Below, in pieces: positions 17,009 to 24,921 of a DNA stretch of 64,000 nt; positions within the stretch are counted from its first letter, which is position 1, and the number at the start of each line of letters is the position of its first letter. Made by a program: the position numbers and the translations under genes. The DNA is from Lachnospiraceae bacterium XBD2001 (GTDB taxonomy: Bacteria; Bacillota; Clostridia; Lachnospirales; Lachnospiraceae), in the NCBI GenBank assembly GCA_900116395.1, contig FPAN01000002.1, positions 124,001 through 188,000 on the forward strand, read 5' to 3'. The notes beneath the pieces were generated by a model. The model was not told the DNA's origin, searched no databases, and saw nothing but the letters and a program-made list of their open reading frames with translations.

Positions 17009-17548
17009 ATGAGTAACCAGTATGCAGGAACACAGACCGAGAAGAACTTACAGGCTGCCTTCGCAGGGGAGTCTCAGGCACGTAACAAGTATACTTACTT
17101 TGCTTCCGTAGCGAAGAAAGAGGGATATGAGCAAATCAGTGCATTGTTCTTAAAAACAGCAGATAATGAGAAAGAGCATGCGAAGATGTGGTTCAAGGAA
17201 TTGGGCGGCATCGGAACAACCGCTGAGAACCTTGAGGCAGCTGCTGACGGTGAGAACTATGAGTGGACCGATATGTACGAGGATTTTGCGAAGACTGCTG
17301 AGGCAGAAGGCTTCAAGGCATTGGCTGCAAAGTTCCGTATGGTAGGCGAGATTGAGAAGCATCATGAGGAGCGCTATCGTGCACTTCTTAAGAATGTTGA
17401 GACGGCTCAGGTATTTGAGAAGAGCGAAGTAAAGGTATGGGAGTGCCGCAACTGCGGACATATCGTAGTAGGAACCAAGGCTCCTGCTGCTTGCCCGGTA
17501 TGTGCACATCCACAGAGCTTCTTCGAAGTTCACGAAGAGAACTATTAA
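17009..17548 (+). CDS. rbr: Rubrerythrin
   Basis: 179 residues. The ferritin-like diiron domain shows glutamates in [20 protein letters not shown] and [11 protein letters not shown]; the C-terminal rubredoxin domain has CRNCGH and CPVCAH, giving the four cysteines for one iron. Rubrerythrin reduces hydrogen peroxide in anaerobes with electrons from rubredoxin-type carriers. It is monocistronic, between two terminators, and consistent with a strictly anaerobic host. Confidence 0.95.
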   Translation: MSNQYAGTQTEKNLQAAFAGESQARNKYTYFASVAKKEGYEQISALFLKTADNEKEHAKMWFKELGGIGTTAENLEAAADGENYEWTDMYEDFAKTAEAEGFKALAAKFRMVGEIEKHHEERYRALLKNVETAQVFEKSEVKVWECRNCGHIVVGTKAPAACPVCAHPQSFFEVHEENY

Positions 17549-17559
17549 TAAGATGCAAG

Positions 17560-17596
17560 AATCCCCGCGGACCGATTGGTTTCGCGGGGATTTTTT
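17560..17596 (+). terminator. Terminator of rubrerythrin
   Basis: AATCCCCGCG (17560-17569) pairs perfectly with CGCGGGGATT (17583-17592), followed by T's to 17596. A second imperfect hairpin (about 17622-17655) lies beyond it, toward the convergent zinc-ribbon gene. Confidence 0.88.
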
Positions 17597-17725
17597 GCGT
17601 GTATTTTTTTGCCCGGACGCAAAGCGACGCAGGACCAAATGGTTCTGCGCCGTCTGCCTCGTTGGGGGGAAAACTAGAGATATATTATATATATCACTAG
17701 GATGGACACAGAAAGGACACACTAT

Positions 17726-18697
17726 TTAGAAAATATCGGTAATGCTATCTTCGGAAAGTGTTCCGTGGGTATCAATCTCAGTTAATACCATCTGATTGTT
17801 CTGAACTTCTGCGTGGAAGGTCCAGGTAGAATCGGTGCTCTCGGTCTCCTGAATTCGCTGTGTATACAAATCGAAGATCTGTGGAAGCAATTCATTCACC
17901 ATGGCAGCCTGCATTTCATCTTCGCTCATGGACATGAAACGATCGAGGTTGTCATAGATGTAATCCTCTGCCATATCGCCAAGGTCTTCTTCCTGCATTG
18001 CAGCCTGAAGAGCAACCAGATTGATTCCGGTTACATGAACGTCTACGGACATATGGTCACCGTCTCTTGTGTAAGAGTCGTTGTCTACGGTGTAGGACTC
18101 AACCATACGATCCAACAAAGCATGGAACATTCCGTCAACGGAAGTACGTAATTCATCACTGGCGGTTACACCATACTGCTGTTCTACCATTTCAAGCATC
18201 TTATCTTCGGCATCCTGGATATCAGCCTCTGTCAGAGCAAATCCGGTATCGAAGTAGTAGCTGTCTTCTTCAGCAATATTACCGGAGGAAATACCCTTCA
18301 TGGTGTCCTCGGTAGTGGACAATAATGCATCACGCTGCTTGCCCGGAATGATAATTGCGCTGTAAACATAAGCAATACTTGCTAAAAGAACTACGGCTGC
18401 AATAATGGCAACAATCGGAATCCAAATCTTTCCCTTTTTCTTTGGTTCTTCCGGTGTAGTTGCTGCAAATGGATTGGCCGGATCTACGGTAGAGGTGGAA
18501 CCTGCAGCGAACGGATTGGAGTAATCGTAATCGCTGGACTCGGTTGCCGGAGTCTCCGTTGTAGCAGCTTCAGCAACTGCTTCGGTTGTTGCATCTGCAA
18601 CGGTTTCCGCAGTCTTTACAGCAGGGTTTGGCTCGCCACAGCTTGGGCAGAATGCATCGGTTTCGGAAATCTCTTTCCCACACTTGGTACAAAACAT
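17726..18697 (-). CDS. Zinc-ribbon membrane protein of unknown function
   Basis: 323 residues, minus strand; the start at 18697 follows AAGGAGAG, and longer readings are rejected. The N-terminus FCTKCGKEI...FCPSCGE is a four-cysteine zinc ribbon. It is followed by an Ala/Thr/Glu-rich linker, one membrane helix (IWIPIVAIIAAVVLLASIAY) and an acidic extracytoplasmic domain of about 190 residues that I do not recognise. The layout (zinc ribbon inside, domain outside) is common in Firmicutes, with unknown roles. Confidence 0.82.
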   Translation of the reverse strand: MFCTKCGKEISETDAFCPSCGEPNPAVKTAETVADATTEAVAEAATTETPATESSDYDYSNPFAAGSTSTVDPANPFAATTPEEPKKKGKIWIPIVAIIAAVVLLASIAYVYSAIIIPGKQRDALLSTTEDTMKGISSGNIAEEDSYYFDTGFALTEADIQDAEDKMLEMVEQQYGVTASDELRTSVDGMFHALLDRMVESYTVDNDSYTRDGDHMSVDVHVTGINLVALQAAMQEEDLGDMAEDYIYDNLDRFMSMSEDEMQAAMVNELLPQIFDLYTQRIQETESTDSTWTFHAEVQNNQMVLTEIDTHGTLSEDSITDIF

Positions 18698-18803
18698 AAA
18701 TATACTCTCCTTTGTAAACAAATCTTTAACAATGTGTATTTTAATGGAAGACAATCGAACATGCAATGAACGGTTAGTTGAAAATGTAATCCTACACACC
18801 TGA

Positions 18804-18838
18804 GAAAAAAGACCGCCTGTGCTTACACAGACGGTCTT
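18804..18838 (-). terminator. Minus-strand terminator of thymidine kinase
   Basis: AAGACCG...CTGTG (18809-18821) pairs with CACAG...CGGTCTT (18826-18838). Read on the minus strand the stem is followed by a T6 run (A's at 18805-18810). Confidence 0.8.
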
Positions 18839-18842
18839 GATA

Positions 18843-19421
18843 TTAAGCTTCGATATCCGGGTTTTGTAACATACCCTTCTTGAAATGGTAACGGCATAAT
18901 GCAATGTAGCTGTCGTTGGCGCCCAGCATGACCTGGGATCCTTCGCGCACAATACCGTTCTCGTTGTATCTGGCGTTGCAGGTTGCCTTCTTGCCGCACC
19001 AGCAAACGGTTTTTAATTCCTTAATCTCATCGCAGATGGTGATGAGACGCTCGCTGCCCGGGAACAATTTGTTCTGGAAATCCGCACGGAGTCCGTAGCA
19101 AACCACCGGAACGTTCATAAAATCTGCAATATCGGAGAGAAAGTCCACCTGCTGTGGTGTAGCGAACTGAACTTCGTCCACAATGATGCAGTCGTAGGAT
19201 TTGATCTGCTCCTCCGTATAATTCACGAAGTCTTCTAACAGAACCGCTTCATGGGATAAACCGATTCTGGATTTTACGGTCTGGACACCGTCTCTGGTAT
19301 CGATGGACGGCTTCACCAGTAAGGCGTTCTGACCAACCTCCTGGTAGTTGAAGTGGGTCATCAGCGCATTTGCTGTTTTGGAGCTCCCCATTGCTCCGTA
19401 GTAAAAGTAAATTTTAGCCAT
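18843..19421 (-). CDS. tdk: Thymidine kinase
   Basis: 192 residues, minus strand. The P-loop reads GAMGSSKT (canonical GPMFSGKT), followed by DTRDG, the catalytic-base segment VDEVQFATP, and the lid and zinc region with CWCGKKATCNARYN and a late Cys in LCRYH. It phosphorylates thymidine in salvage; the de novo route is represented by thyA and folA at 27.9-29.3 kb. The Ser in place of Gly in the P-loop (SSKT) occurs in this type II family. Confidence 0.93.
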   Translation of the reverse strand: MAKIYFYYGAMGSSKTANALMTHFNYQEVGQNALLVKPSIDTRDGVQTVKSRIGLSHEAVLLEDFVNYTEEQIKSYDCIIVDEVQFATPQQVDFLSDIADFMNVPVVCYGLRADFQNKLFPGSERLITICDEIKELKTVCWCGKKATCNARYNENGIVREGSQVMLGANDSYIALCRYHFKKGMLQNPDIEA

Positions 19422-19518
19422 GTTGCTCCCCTCAGGAATTTTTTCTCATATAACTTTACCATATTCTTATGAAAATCGGTATAATAACCTTGCGTAATAT
19501 ACTACGGAGGAAACGAGT

Positions 19519-20364
19519 TTGAAAAAATGGATTTTGCCGGTACTGTGTGTCATCCTGAATGCGGTACTGTTTGTAGGAAACTATAAAATGCATCAGTCCA
19601 ATGAGAAGATGCATGCGGCCAATGTAAAGCTCTATGAGCAGAACGTGGCAACAGAGGAGGCCTTCGAGCATCGTTATGATAAGTATGAGACCAAGATTAC
19701 GGATTATGAAGGCTTTGAGAATTATCCCTTGAAGGCGGAACAGAGCGAGGCCAATAAGTATTATGAAAAAAGAGAAGTCATGTACATGCATGCGGTATCT
19801 GCCCCGACGGATGTGGTATTTGTGGGAGATTCCATTACGGACCGTTTTGCATGGGAGGAGTGCTATCCGGATCTGGTGGTGAAGCGAAGAGCCATTGTTG
19901 GAGATACAACAGCCGGAGTTTTAAGCAGAACAGATTCCGTACTGGCCACGGAGCCGAAGAAGATTTTTCTTCTGATTGGAACCAATGACCTCTATGCACT
20001 TAGCAAAGAGCAGGAATTGGATGAGGAAGCATACCAGGAAGTCTTGAACAACTATATCGCCATCCTCGATACCTATCAGGAACAGGCGCCGGATACGAAG
20101 ATTTATGTAGAGAGCGTTCTTCCTATGCTGGAGATGGATGAGACCAAGAATGAGCGGAAGGATTATAACGAGCTGATCCAGCGTTTCAATAAGGATTTGG
20201 TCATGATTTGTTCCGACCATAAGGTCACCTATCTGAATCTGTGGAAGTTACTGGCAGAGGAAGACGGAACCTTGAAGGAAGAATATGCTATGGACGGTTT
20301 GCATTTGACGCCCCAGGCATATCGTGTGATGAAACCGTACATCGACGAATGTGTCTATGAATAA
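19519..20364 (+). CDS. SGNH/GDSL-family hydrolase, membrane anchored
   Basis: 281 residues, starting at TTG 19519 with GGAGG at 19506-19510. An uncleaved N-terminal helix (WILPVLCVILNAVLFVG) is followed by a short coiled linker. SGNH blocks: catalytic Ser in FVGDSITDR, Gly in GDTTAG, Asn in IGTNDLY, and Asp/His in DGLHLTPQAY. The family includes lipases and carbohydrate deacetylases acting on cell-wall or extracellular esters. It overlaps nothing and is followed 10 nt later by an HD hydrolase. Confidence 0.88.
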   Translation: MKKWILPVLCVILNAVLFVGNYKMHQSNEKMHAANVKLYEQNVATEEAFEHRYDKYETKITDYEGFENYPLKAEQSEANKYYEKREVMYMHAVSAPTDVVFVGDSITDRFAWEECYPDLVVKRRAIVGDTTAGVLSRTDSVLATEPKKIFLLIGTNDLYALSKEQELDEEAYQEVLNNYIAILDTYQEQAPDTKIYVESVLPMLEMDETKNERKDYNELIQRFNKDLVMICSDHKVTYLNLWKLLAEEDGTLKEEYAMDGLHLTPQAYRVMKPYIDECVYE

Positions 20365-20374
20365 GGAGACGGAC

Positions 20375-20968
20375 ATGGATATCGAACGTTTGCAGAAGCA
20401 GTTTGCGTTTATTTTGGAGATGGATAAGGAGAAGCAGATCGAGCGCAGAACCCATATCCACGGATATTCCCGCCATGAGACGGATGCGGAGCATGCCTGG
20501 CATATGGCGCTGATGGTAATGTTGCTGTCCGAGTATGCCAATGAGAAGATTGATGTGTTGCATACCATCGAGATGCTTCTGATTCACGATTTGGTGGAAA
20601 TTGATGCCGGAGATACCTATGCCTATGATGCTAAGGGCAATGAGACCAAGGCCCAGAGGGAATTGGCAGCGGCAGAGCGCATCTACGGATTACTACCGGA
20701 GGACCAGGGTAAGCGGCTGCGGGCGCTCTGGGATGAGTTCGAAGAGAGTAAGACACCGGAGGCGAAGTTTGCCCATGTGATGGATAACATCCAGCCTATG
20801 ATGCTGAATGCCGCCAATGATGGCAAGGACTGGAAATCCCATGGGGTACGCCTGGAACAGATTTTGAAGCGCAATGAGATTACTCCGGAGGGCTCCGAAG
20901 AATTATGGACATATGCAAAGGATAATTTCATTGCTCCGCATATAGCAAAGGGAAATATTTTGGAGTAA
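20375..20968 (+). CDS. HD domain hydrolase (YfbR/5'-deoxynucleotidase-like)
   Basis: 197 residues; the ATG at 20375 is chosen for AAGGAGA at 20362-20368. Metal ligands: His in RHETDAEHAWHMA, His-Asp in LLIHDLVEIDAGD, and the late Asp in FAHVMDN. This pattern (HD_3) is that of small nucleotidases such as YfbR, which hydrolyse deoxynucleoside monophosphates. Cotranscribed with the SGNH gene, probably without functional connection. Confidence 0.82.
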   Translation: MDIERLQKQFAFILEMDKEKQIERRTHIHGYSRHETDAEHAWHMALMVMLLSEYANEKIDVLHTIEMLLIHDLVEIDAGDTYAYDAKGNETKAQRELAAAERIYGLLPEDQGKRLRALWDEFEESKTPEAKFAHVMDNIQPMMLNAANDGKDWKSHGVRLEQILKRNEITPEGSEELWTYAKDNFIAPHIAKGNILE

Positions 20969-21025
20969 AATAATAATGTAATGGGGATTTAGATACTGAG
21001 GCTTTTTACATCAGGGGGACGTCTT

Positions 21026-22708
21026 ATGATTAAGCGAACTCAATGGGCTTGGCTTCGGGGGATTCTATTTTGTCTGGGTGCTGTGGTACTGAATGTAGTT
21101 GGTACGATTATCGGATCCAGACTGGGAGATATTTTTTATTTTGATACAATTGGTACCATGATTGTGGCTGCGGTAAGTGGATACTTCCCGGGCATACTTG
21201 TGGCGCTGTTATCGAATATTCTTACGTCTGTCATTGTGCCCTCTCGGGCATACTATGCAATCATTAATGTCTTGATTGCTGTTGTTACCACGTATTTTTA
21301 TAACAGGGGATATCTGCGTCATATGATTACGCGGATTCTGTATGTGCTGATTATTGCTTTTTTCGGAGGTGCATTGTCGAACTTGATTGAATGGGGCATC
21401 AGCGGACATCTGGTTGCAGAACAGCTGGGACTAAATCTCTTGCATAATATTCCGGATAAGATTATTTGTGCGATGATTGCTTATGCGGTGGTTCATGCCA
21501 TGCCAATGCACCTTCGGGAGATGATGCACAACGTGGGCTGGATGCAGAATCCCGTTAGTGACCGGGTGCTGAAGGAGATTCGCAAGGATCGTTCCCGTCA
21601 TATGTCCATCGGTACGAAGATTGTGATTGCACTGATTGTTGCTTCTGTAGCCATTGCGGTAGTGGTGGTGACCATCAGCGTCAGCGTGTTTGCAGAGCTG
21701 ATGTCTTCGGATGTAGATATTGGCAATGCGGAACGGCTCCAGGGATTCGAGCGGGAATTCATTGTACAGGTCATTTCTATGTGTTCCGGATTCTTGGTAC
21801 TGATTCTCGCTGCCGGCATTTGGTTGGCGAAGTATCATATTATTTATCCGCTGAATACCATGGTATATCGGTCCAAACGGTTTGATTTTTCCGATGAGCA
21901 GTCCCGCATTCATAATGTTGAGAAGATTCGGGATGTTGGAATTCGCACCGGTGATGAGATTGAGAATTTGTACTTTGCCTATTTACAATCTATCGAAGAG
22001 ACCATGGTGAATTTTACCTACATGAATCAGCGTACGGAGGAATTGGACAAGTTCCAGAGCGGCCTAATCATGTTACTGGCGGATCTTGTGGAGAACCGGG
22101 ATTCTTCCAGTGGCGATCATGTCCGCAAGACTGCATCCTACGTGGCCATTGCTCTCTATAAGATGCGGGAGATGGGATTCTACACGGATCAGCTGACGGA
22201 CAAGTTCATCTCAGATGTCATTAAGTCTGCGCCGCTGCATGATATCGGTAAGATTCAGATTCCGGATGCAATCCTGAATAAGCCGGCGCGGTTAACGGAT
22301 GAAGAGTTTGAGATTATGAAGAAACACACCGTCTTTGGTGCGGCGGTATTGCAGCAGGCGCTGGATACCTTGCCGTATTCCGATTACCTGCGGGAAGCCA
22401 AGAACTTAACGGCTCACCATCATGAGAAGTGGGATGGCACCGGTTATCCGGATGGCCTGGCGGGTGAAGATATTCCGCTCTCTGCCCGTGTCATGGCAGT
22501 TGCGGATGTGTTCGATGCGCTGGTTTCGAAGCGCTGTTACAAGGAACCCTACTCCTTCGAAGATGCCATGGAGATTATTCGCAAGGATGCAGGAACCCAC
22601 TTCGATCCGAAGGTAGCGGAAGCCTTCCTTGCAGCAGCCGATGAGGTTCGCGCTACGTCGGAGCGCTATATGGATATGGCGTACACCACGAAGGATATTA
22701 TTCGATAA
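21026..22708 (+). CDS. Membrane HD-GYP domain protein (cyclic di-GMP phosphodiesterase)
   Basis: 560 residues. The N-terminal about 165 residues form about five helices resembling an ECF-transporter-like sensory module (FDTIGTMIVAAVSGYFPGIL). A further helix pair flanks a short external loop (about 200-275), then a linker and the HD-GYP domain: HDIGKIQIPDAILNKPARL, HHEKWDGTGYPDGL and MAVADVFDALVSKRCYKEPY. The catalytic HD and GYP motifs are intact. It would lower cyclic di-GMP in response to a membrane or small-molecule signal, in keeping with motility genes elsewhere in the window. Confidence 0.9.
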   Translation: MIKRTQWAWLRGILFCLGAVVLNVVGTIIGSRLGDIFYFDTIGTMIVAAVSGYFPGILVALLSNILTSVIVPSRAYYAIINVLIAVVTTYFYNRGYLRHMITRILYVLIIAFFGGALSNLIEWGISGHLVAEQLGLNLLHNIPDKIICAMIAYAVVHAMPMHLREMMHNVGWMQNPVSDRVLKEIRKDRSRHMSIGTKIVIALIVASVAIAVVVVTISVSVFAELMSSDVDIGNAERLQGFEREFIVQVISMCSGFLVLILAAGIWLAKYHIIYPLNTMVYRSKRFDFSDEQSRIHNVEKIRDVGIRTGDEIENLYFAYLQSIEETMVNFTYMNQRTEELDKFQSGLIMLLADLVENRDSSSGDHVRKTASYVAIALYKMREMGFYTDQLTDKFISDVIKSAPLHDIGKIQIPDAILNKPARLTDEEFEIMKKHTVFGAAVLQQALDTLPYSDYLREAKNLTAHHHEKWDGTGYPDGLAGEDIPLSARVMAVADVFDALVSKRCYKEPYSFEDAMEIIRKDAGTHFDPKVAEAFLAAADEVRATSERYMDMAYTTKDIIR

Positions 22709-22720
22709 TGGAAATGTACT

Positions 22721-22753
22721 ACGACCGGGGATCCCCTCCCCGGTCGTTTTTTT
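22721..22753 (+). terminator. Terminator of the HD-GYP gene
   Basis: ACGACCGGGG (22721-22730) pairs with CCCCGGTCGT (22738-22747), followed by T's to 22753. Confidence 0.88.
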
Positions 22754-22793
22754 GTGTTGCTGAAGTGCTGCCCTGGGGCGGCACTTTGTCGTT

Positions 22794-23385
22794 GGGTGAC
22801 AATAGGAGAAATATCGCCGGGGTTTAGCACCCGTATTGCAATGTCTGGAGAGGTTCTGGTTGCTCCGTGGGTGCCAAAAGACAATTATTTATAGCTGTTT
22901 AGCACCCGCGGAATCGCGGGTGTGGGGTTGGTCGGTAAATCTTGGGTGACAATAGGGGGTATATCGCTGGGTTTTAGCACCCGTATTGCGATGCCGGAAG
23001 TGGTAGTGGTGGTGTTGTGGGTGCTAAAACCTGGAGGTACAATGCGTTTTGGCACCCGGACTGATAGTGGTAGAGTGTCTGGCTCGTGGACGCCAGAACC
23101 TGTTGCGGGAAGCACTCTTGGTGTCCAGATGCCGGTATTTAGACCTTGTGATGCTGCTCCGTGGACGCCATTTGTGATAGATTCCACGCGTACTGGCGTC
23201 CAAGAATGGCAGTATGAGAGAAATTATTAATGTTTTCCTTTGGAAAATATTGATTAATGATATATTTTGGACGCCAACCATGTGAAAAATAACTGGTTCT
23301 TACGTCCATAGCGCATCATATCATCATGAGTTCCGAATAATCTGGACGCCATTTACAGGAATTTTATAGCATATTAGCGTCCATG
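22794..23385. repeat. Array of degenerate hairpin units (TGGACGCCA / GGGTGCTAAAA type), no gene
   Basis: This 590-bp stretch has no credible gene. It begins with two direct copies of a unit of about 53 nt (22794 and 22942; shared GGGTGACAATAGG and TTTAGCACCCGTATTGC). Units of about 50-85 nt then recur, each bounded by inverted ends: TTTAGCACCC/GGGTGCCAAA (22824-22880), TTTTAGCACCC/GGGTGCTAAAA (22973-23029), TTTTGGCACCC/GGACGCCAGAA (23047-23098), TGGTGTCCA/TGGACGCCA (about 23119-23170), TTGGCGTCC-like/TTGGACGCCAA (about 23193-23278), ACGTCCA/TGGACGCCA (23302-23351), plus one half-unit (23376). A perfect CACCCGCG/CGCGGGTG hairpin sits at about 22903-22922. Not CRISPR: repeats are degenerate and inverted. 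Confidence 0.6.
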
Positions 23386-23434
23386 GATGGACCATTGACC
23401 CTAGGGCTCGTGCTTCTTAAAGAACATATTTATT

Positions 23435-23833
23435 CTATCGAAATTTAGCCCCAAACTGCTTGGCTGCTTCCATCTTACTTTCAATCTGCAACATATGTGC
23501 ATAGAAATAGGAATCTGCAACGGTAATTCCTTTTTCACGCAAAATCTTCTTCAATGCAATCACCGTTCTTCTGGACCAATTGGATGTTGTAAATAAAACA
23601 ACTTCGCCAATCAATGCCGGATCTAGGGACTCTGCATATTCTCTTAGCTCCGGCGCCATAATGTTGGCATAAGGCGCTCCGCCCAAGAGAAGCAGGTCTG
23701 TTTTTTCTGTTAACTTCGGCTCATCTAAGATGCTTACTGCAGTTACTTCTGCACCTTCTGCGATGGCTTCCGCAATTCGCCGGGTATTTCCCATCTTTGT
23801 TTTTGAACAGTATCTTACCGCAATTGTTCCCAT
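23435..23833 (-). CDS. Flavodoxin-like protein
   Basis: 132 residues, minus strand. The N-terminal loop YCSKTKMGNTRRIAEAIAEG resembles the phosphate-binding loop of flavodoxins (T/SxTGNT), followed by LLLLGGAPYA and VVLFTTSNW, which match flavodoxin strands. It is shorter than classical flavodoxins (about 150). Probably binds FMN and moves electrons; partner unknown. It is isolated between the repeat array and the MerR regulator, transcribed divergently from the latter. Confidence 0.75.
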   Translation of the reverse strand: MGTIAVRYCSKTKMGNTRRIAEAIAEGAEVTAVSILDEPKLTEKTDLLLLGGAPYANIMAPELREYAESLDPALIGEVVLFTTSNWSRRTVIALKKILREKGITVADSYFYAHMLQIESKMEAAKQFGAKFR

Positions 23834-23940
23834 AACCGTGTACTCCTTTTTTTTGATTCATTTTATACAATTATATTTCGCACAATATCATTCGTCAACT
23901 GCGCGAATCATGGACGGATATTTTTTTTTTGAAAGGGCCC

Positions 23941-23971
23941 TTGACCCCTACGTTACGTCATAGTTTATGTT
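23941..23971 (+). promoter_or_regulatory. MerR-type promoter with 19-bp spacer
   Basis: TTGACC (23941-23946) and TATGTT (23966-23971) are separated by 19 bp, and the spacer holds a CTACGTTACGTCATAG palindrome-like element. Over-long spacers of 19-20 bp are the hallmark of promoters that MerR proteins untwist to activate. The downstream MerR gene is therefore probably autoregulated. Confidence 0.8.
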
Positions 23972-23998
23972 ATAGTTACACGTGAGGAGGTGACAACC

Positions 23999-24727
23999 AT
24001 GATGACAGTAAATGAAGTGAGTAAACTGACCGGTGTGAGTATACGCGCACTGCAGTATTACGATAAAATTGGACTCTTGAAGCCGGCAGAGTACACGGAG
24101 TCCGGATACCGACTGTATGACGATGCATGTTTGGAAAAATTACATCAGATTTTGCTGTTTCGTGAGTTGGAATTTCCATTGAATGATATCAAAGAAATTG
24201 TAAACAGATCTGACTTTGACAAAACAAAAGCATTACAACAGCAGATTGAACTGTTGGAGCTTAAAAAAGAGCATATCGAGAATTTGCTGAACATGTGCAA
24301 ATACCTGAAAATGAGAGGAGTGAAAAAATTGAGTTTTACAGCATTTGATTCCAAGAAAATGGATGAATACTATAGAAAAGCAAAGGAACAATGGGAACAT
24401 ACGGAGGTATTCAAGGAGTTTGAGGAAAAATCCAAGAATCGTACCAAAGAGCAGGAAAGTGTTCTGATGGCAGATTTTTCCAAGCTCTTTGTTGAGTTTG
24501 GAACAATGAAGAAAATGAATCCTGCATCCAAGGAAGTGCAGGACCAGGTGAAGAAAGTCCAAGACTTCATTACCGAGAACCTGTACACTTGTACCAACGA
24601 TATCCTTTACGGTCTAGGTACCGGATATGTAGGTGGAGGCGAGCTTACCGAGAACATCGAGCAGATGGGTGGTAAGGGAACTGCAGAATTCATCTTCGAA
24701 GCAATCAAAATCTATTGTGGTAGATAA
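23999..24727 (+). CDS. MerR family regulator with TipAS ligand-binding domain
   Basis: 242 residues; the ATG at 23999 has GGAGG at 23986-23990. The N-terminal MerR helix-turn-helix has TVNEVSKLTGVSIRALQYYD and the PAEYTESGYRLYD wing, then a coiled coil. The C-terminal about 130 residues (from FDSKKMDEYYRKAKEQW to the end) match TipAS, the domain that traps antibiotics such as thiostrepton in TipA. Such regulators usually activate efflux genes and themselves; no transporter is adjacent here. Confidence 0.88.
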   Translation: MMTVNEVSKLTGVSIRALQYYDKIGLLKPAEYTESGYRLYDDACLEKLHQILLFRELEFPLNDIKEIVNRSDFDKTKALQQQIELLELKKEHIENLLNMCKYLKMRGVKKLSFTAFDSKKMDEYYRKAKEQWEHTEVFKEFEEKSKNRTKEQESVLMADFSKLFVEFGTMKKMNPASKEVQDQVKKVQDFITENLYTCTNDILYGLGTGYVGGGELTENIEQMGGKGTAEFIFEAIKIYCGR

Positions 24728-24732
24728 GAAGC

Positions 24733-24760
24733 ACGAGCCGGGAGCAAATTCCCGGCTCGT
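24733..24760 (+). terminator. Hairpin after the MerR gene
   Basis: ACGAGCCGGGA (24733-24743) pairs perfectly with TCCCGGCTCGT (24750-24760). The T-run is weak, so termination efficiency is uncertain. Confidence 0.65.
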
Positions 24761-24827
24761 CTTGAATAACAAGGACTGTTAACGTTAAAATATCCTTTGT
24801 ACATAGATGATTTGCTTCAATAGACAT

Positions 24828-24894
24828 GGTTGTCTAACTGTGAAAAAACGGCATTTCTCGCTTTGTGTCGTGTTCAAATTGGACAACCTTTTTT
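24828..24894 (+). promoter_or_regulatory. Long hairpin with T-run upstream of the XRE gene
   Basis: GGTTGTC (24828-24834) pairs with GACAACC (24882-24888), followed by T6, with an internal loop of about 47 nt. It lies 27 nt before the XRE start and could be an attenuator or a terminator of an unseen short transcript. Confidence 0.4.
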
Positions 24895-24921
24895 AAGCTA
24901 TGTACGTGAAGGGAGGACAAC

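Noticed and set aside
18698..18952. N-terminal extension of the zinc-ribbon protein
   Set aside because: The extension would run through the tdk terminator; the MFCTKCG start with AAGGAG fits zinc-ribbon proteins.
22922..23230. Possible 102-residue protein inside the hairpin array
   Set aside because: It has no good start signal; its sequence arises from the repeat units and both strands show similar open frames.
22794..23385. CRISPR or integron attC array
   Set aside because: Repeats are degenerate, inverted and of uneven length, with no identical direct repeats or spacers; attC core sites are absent.
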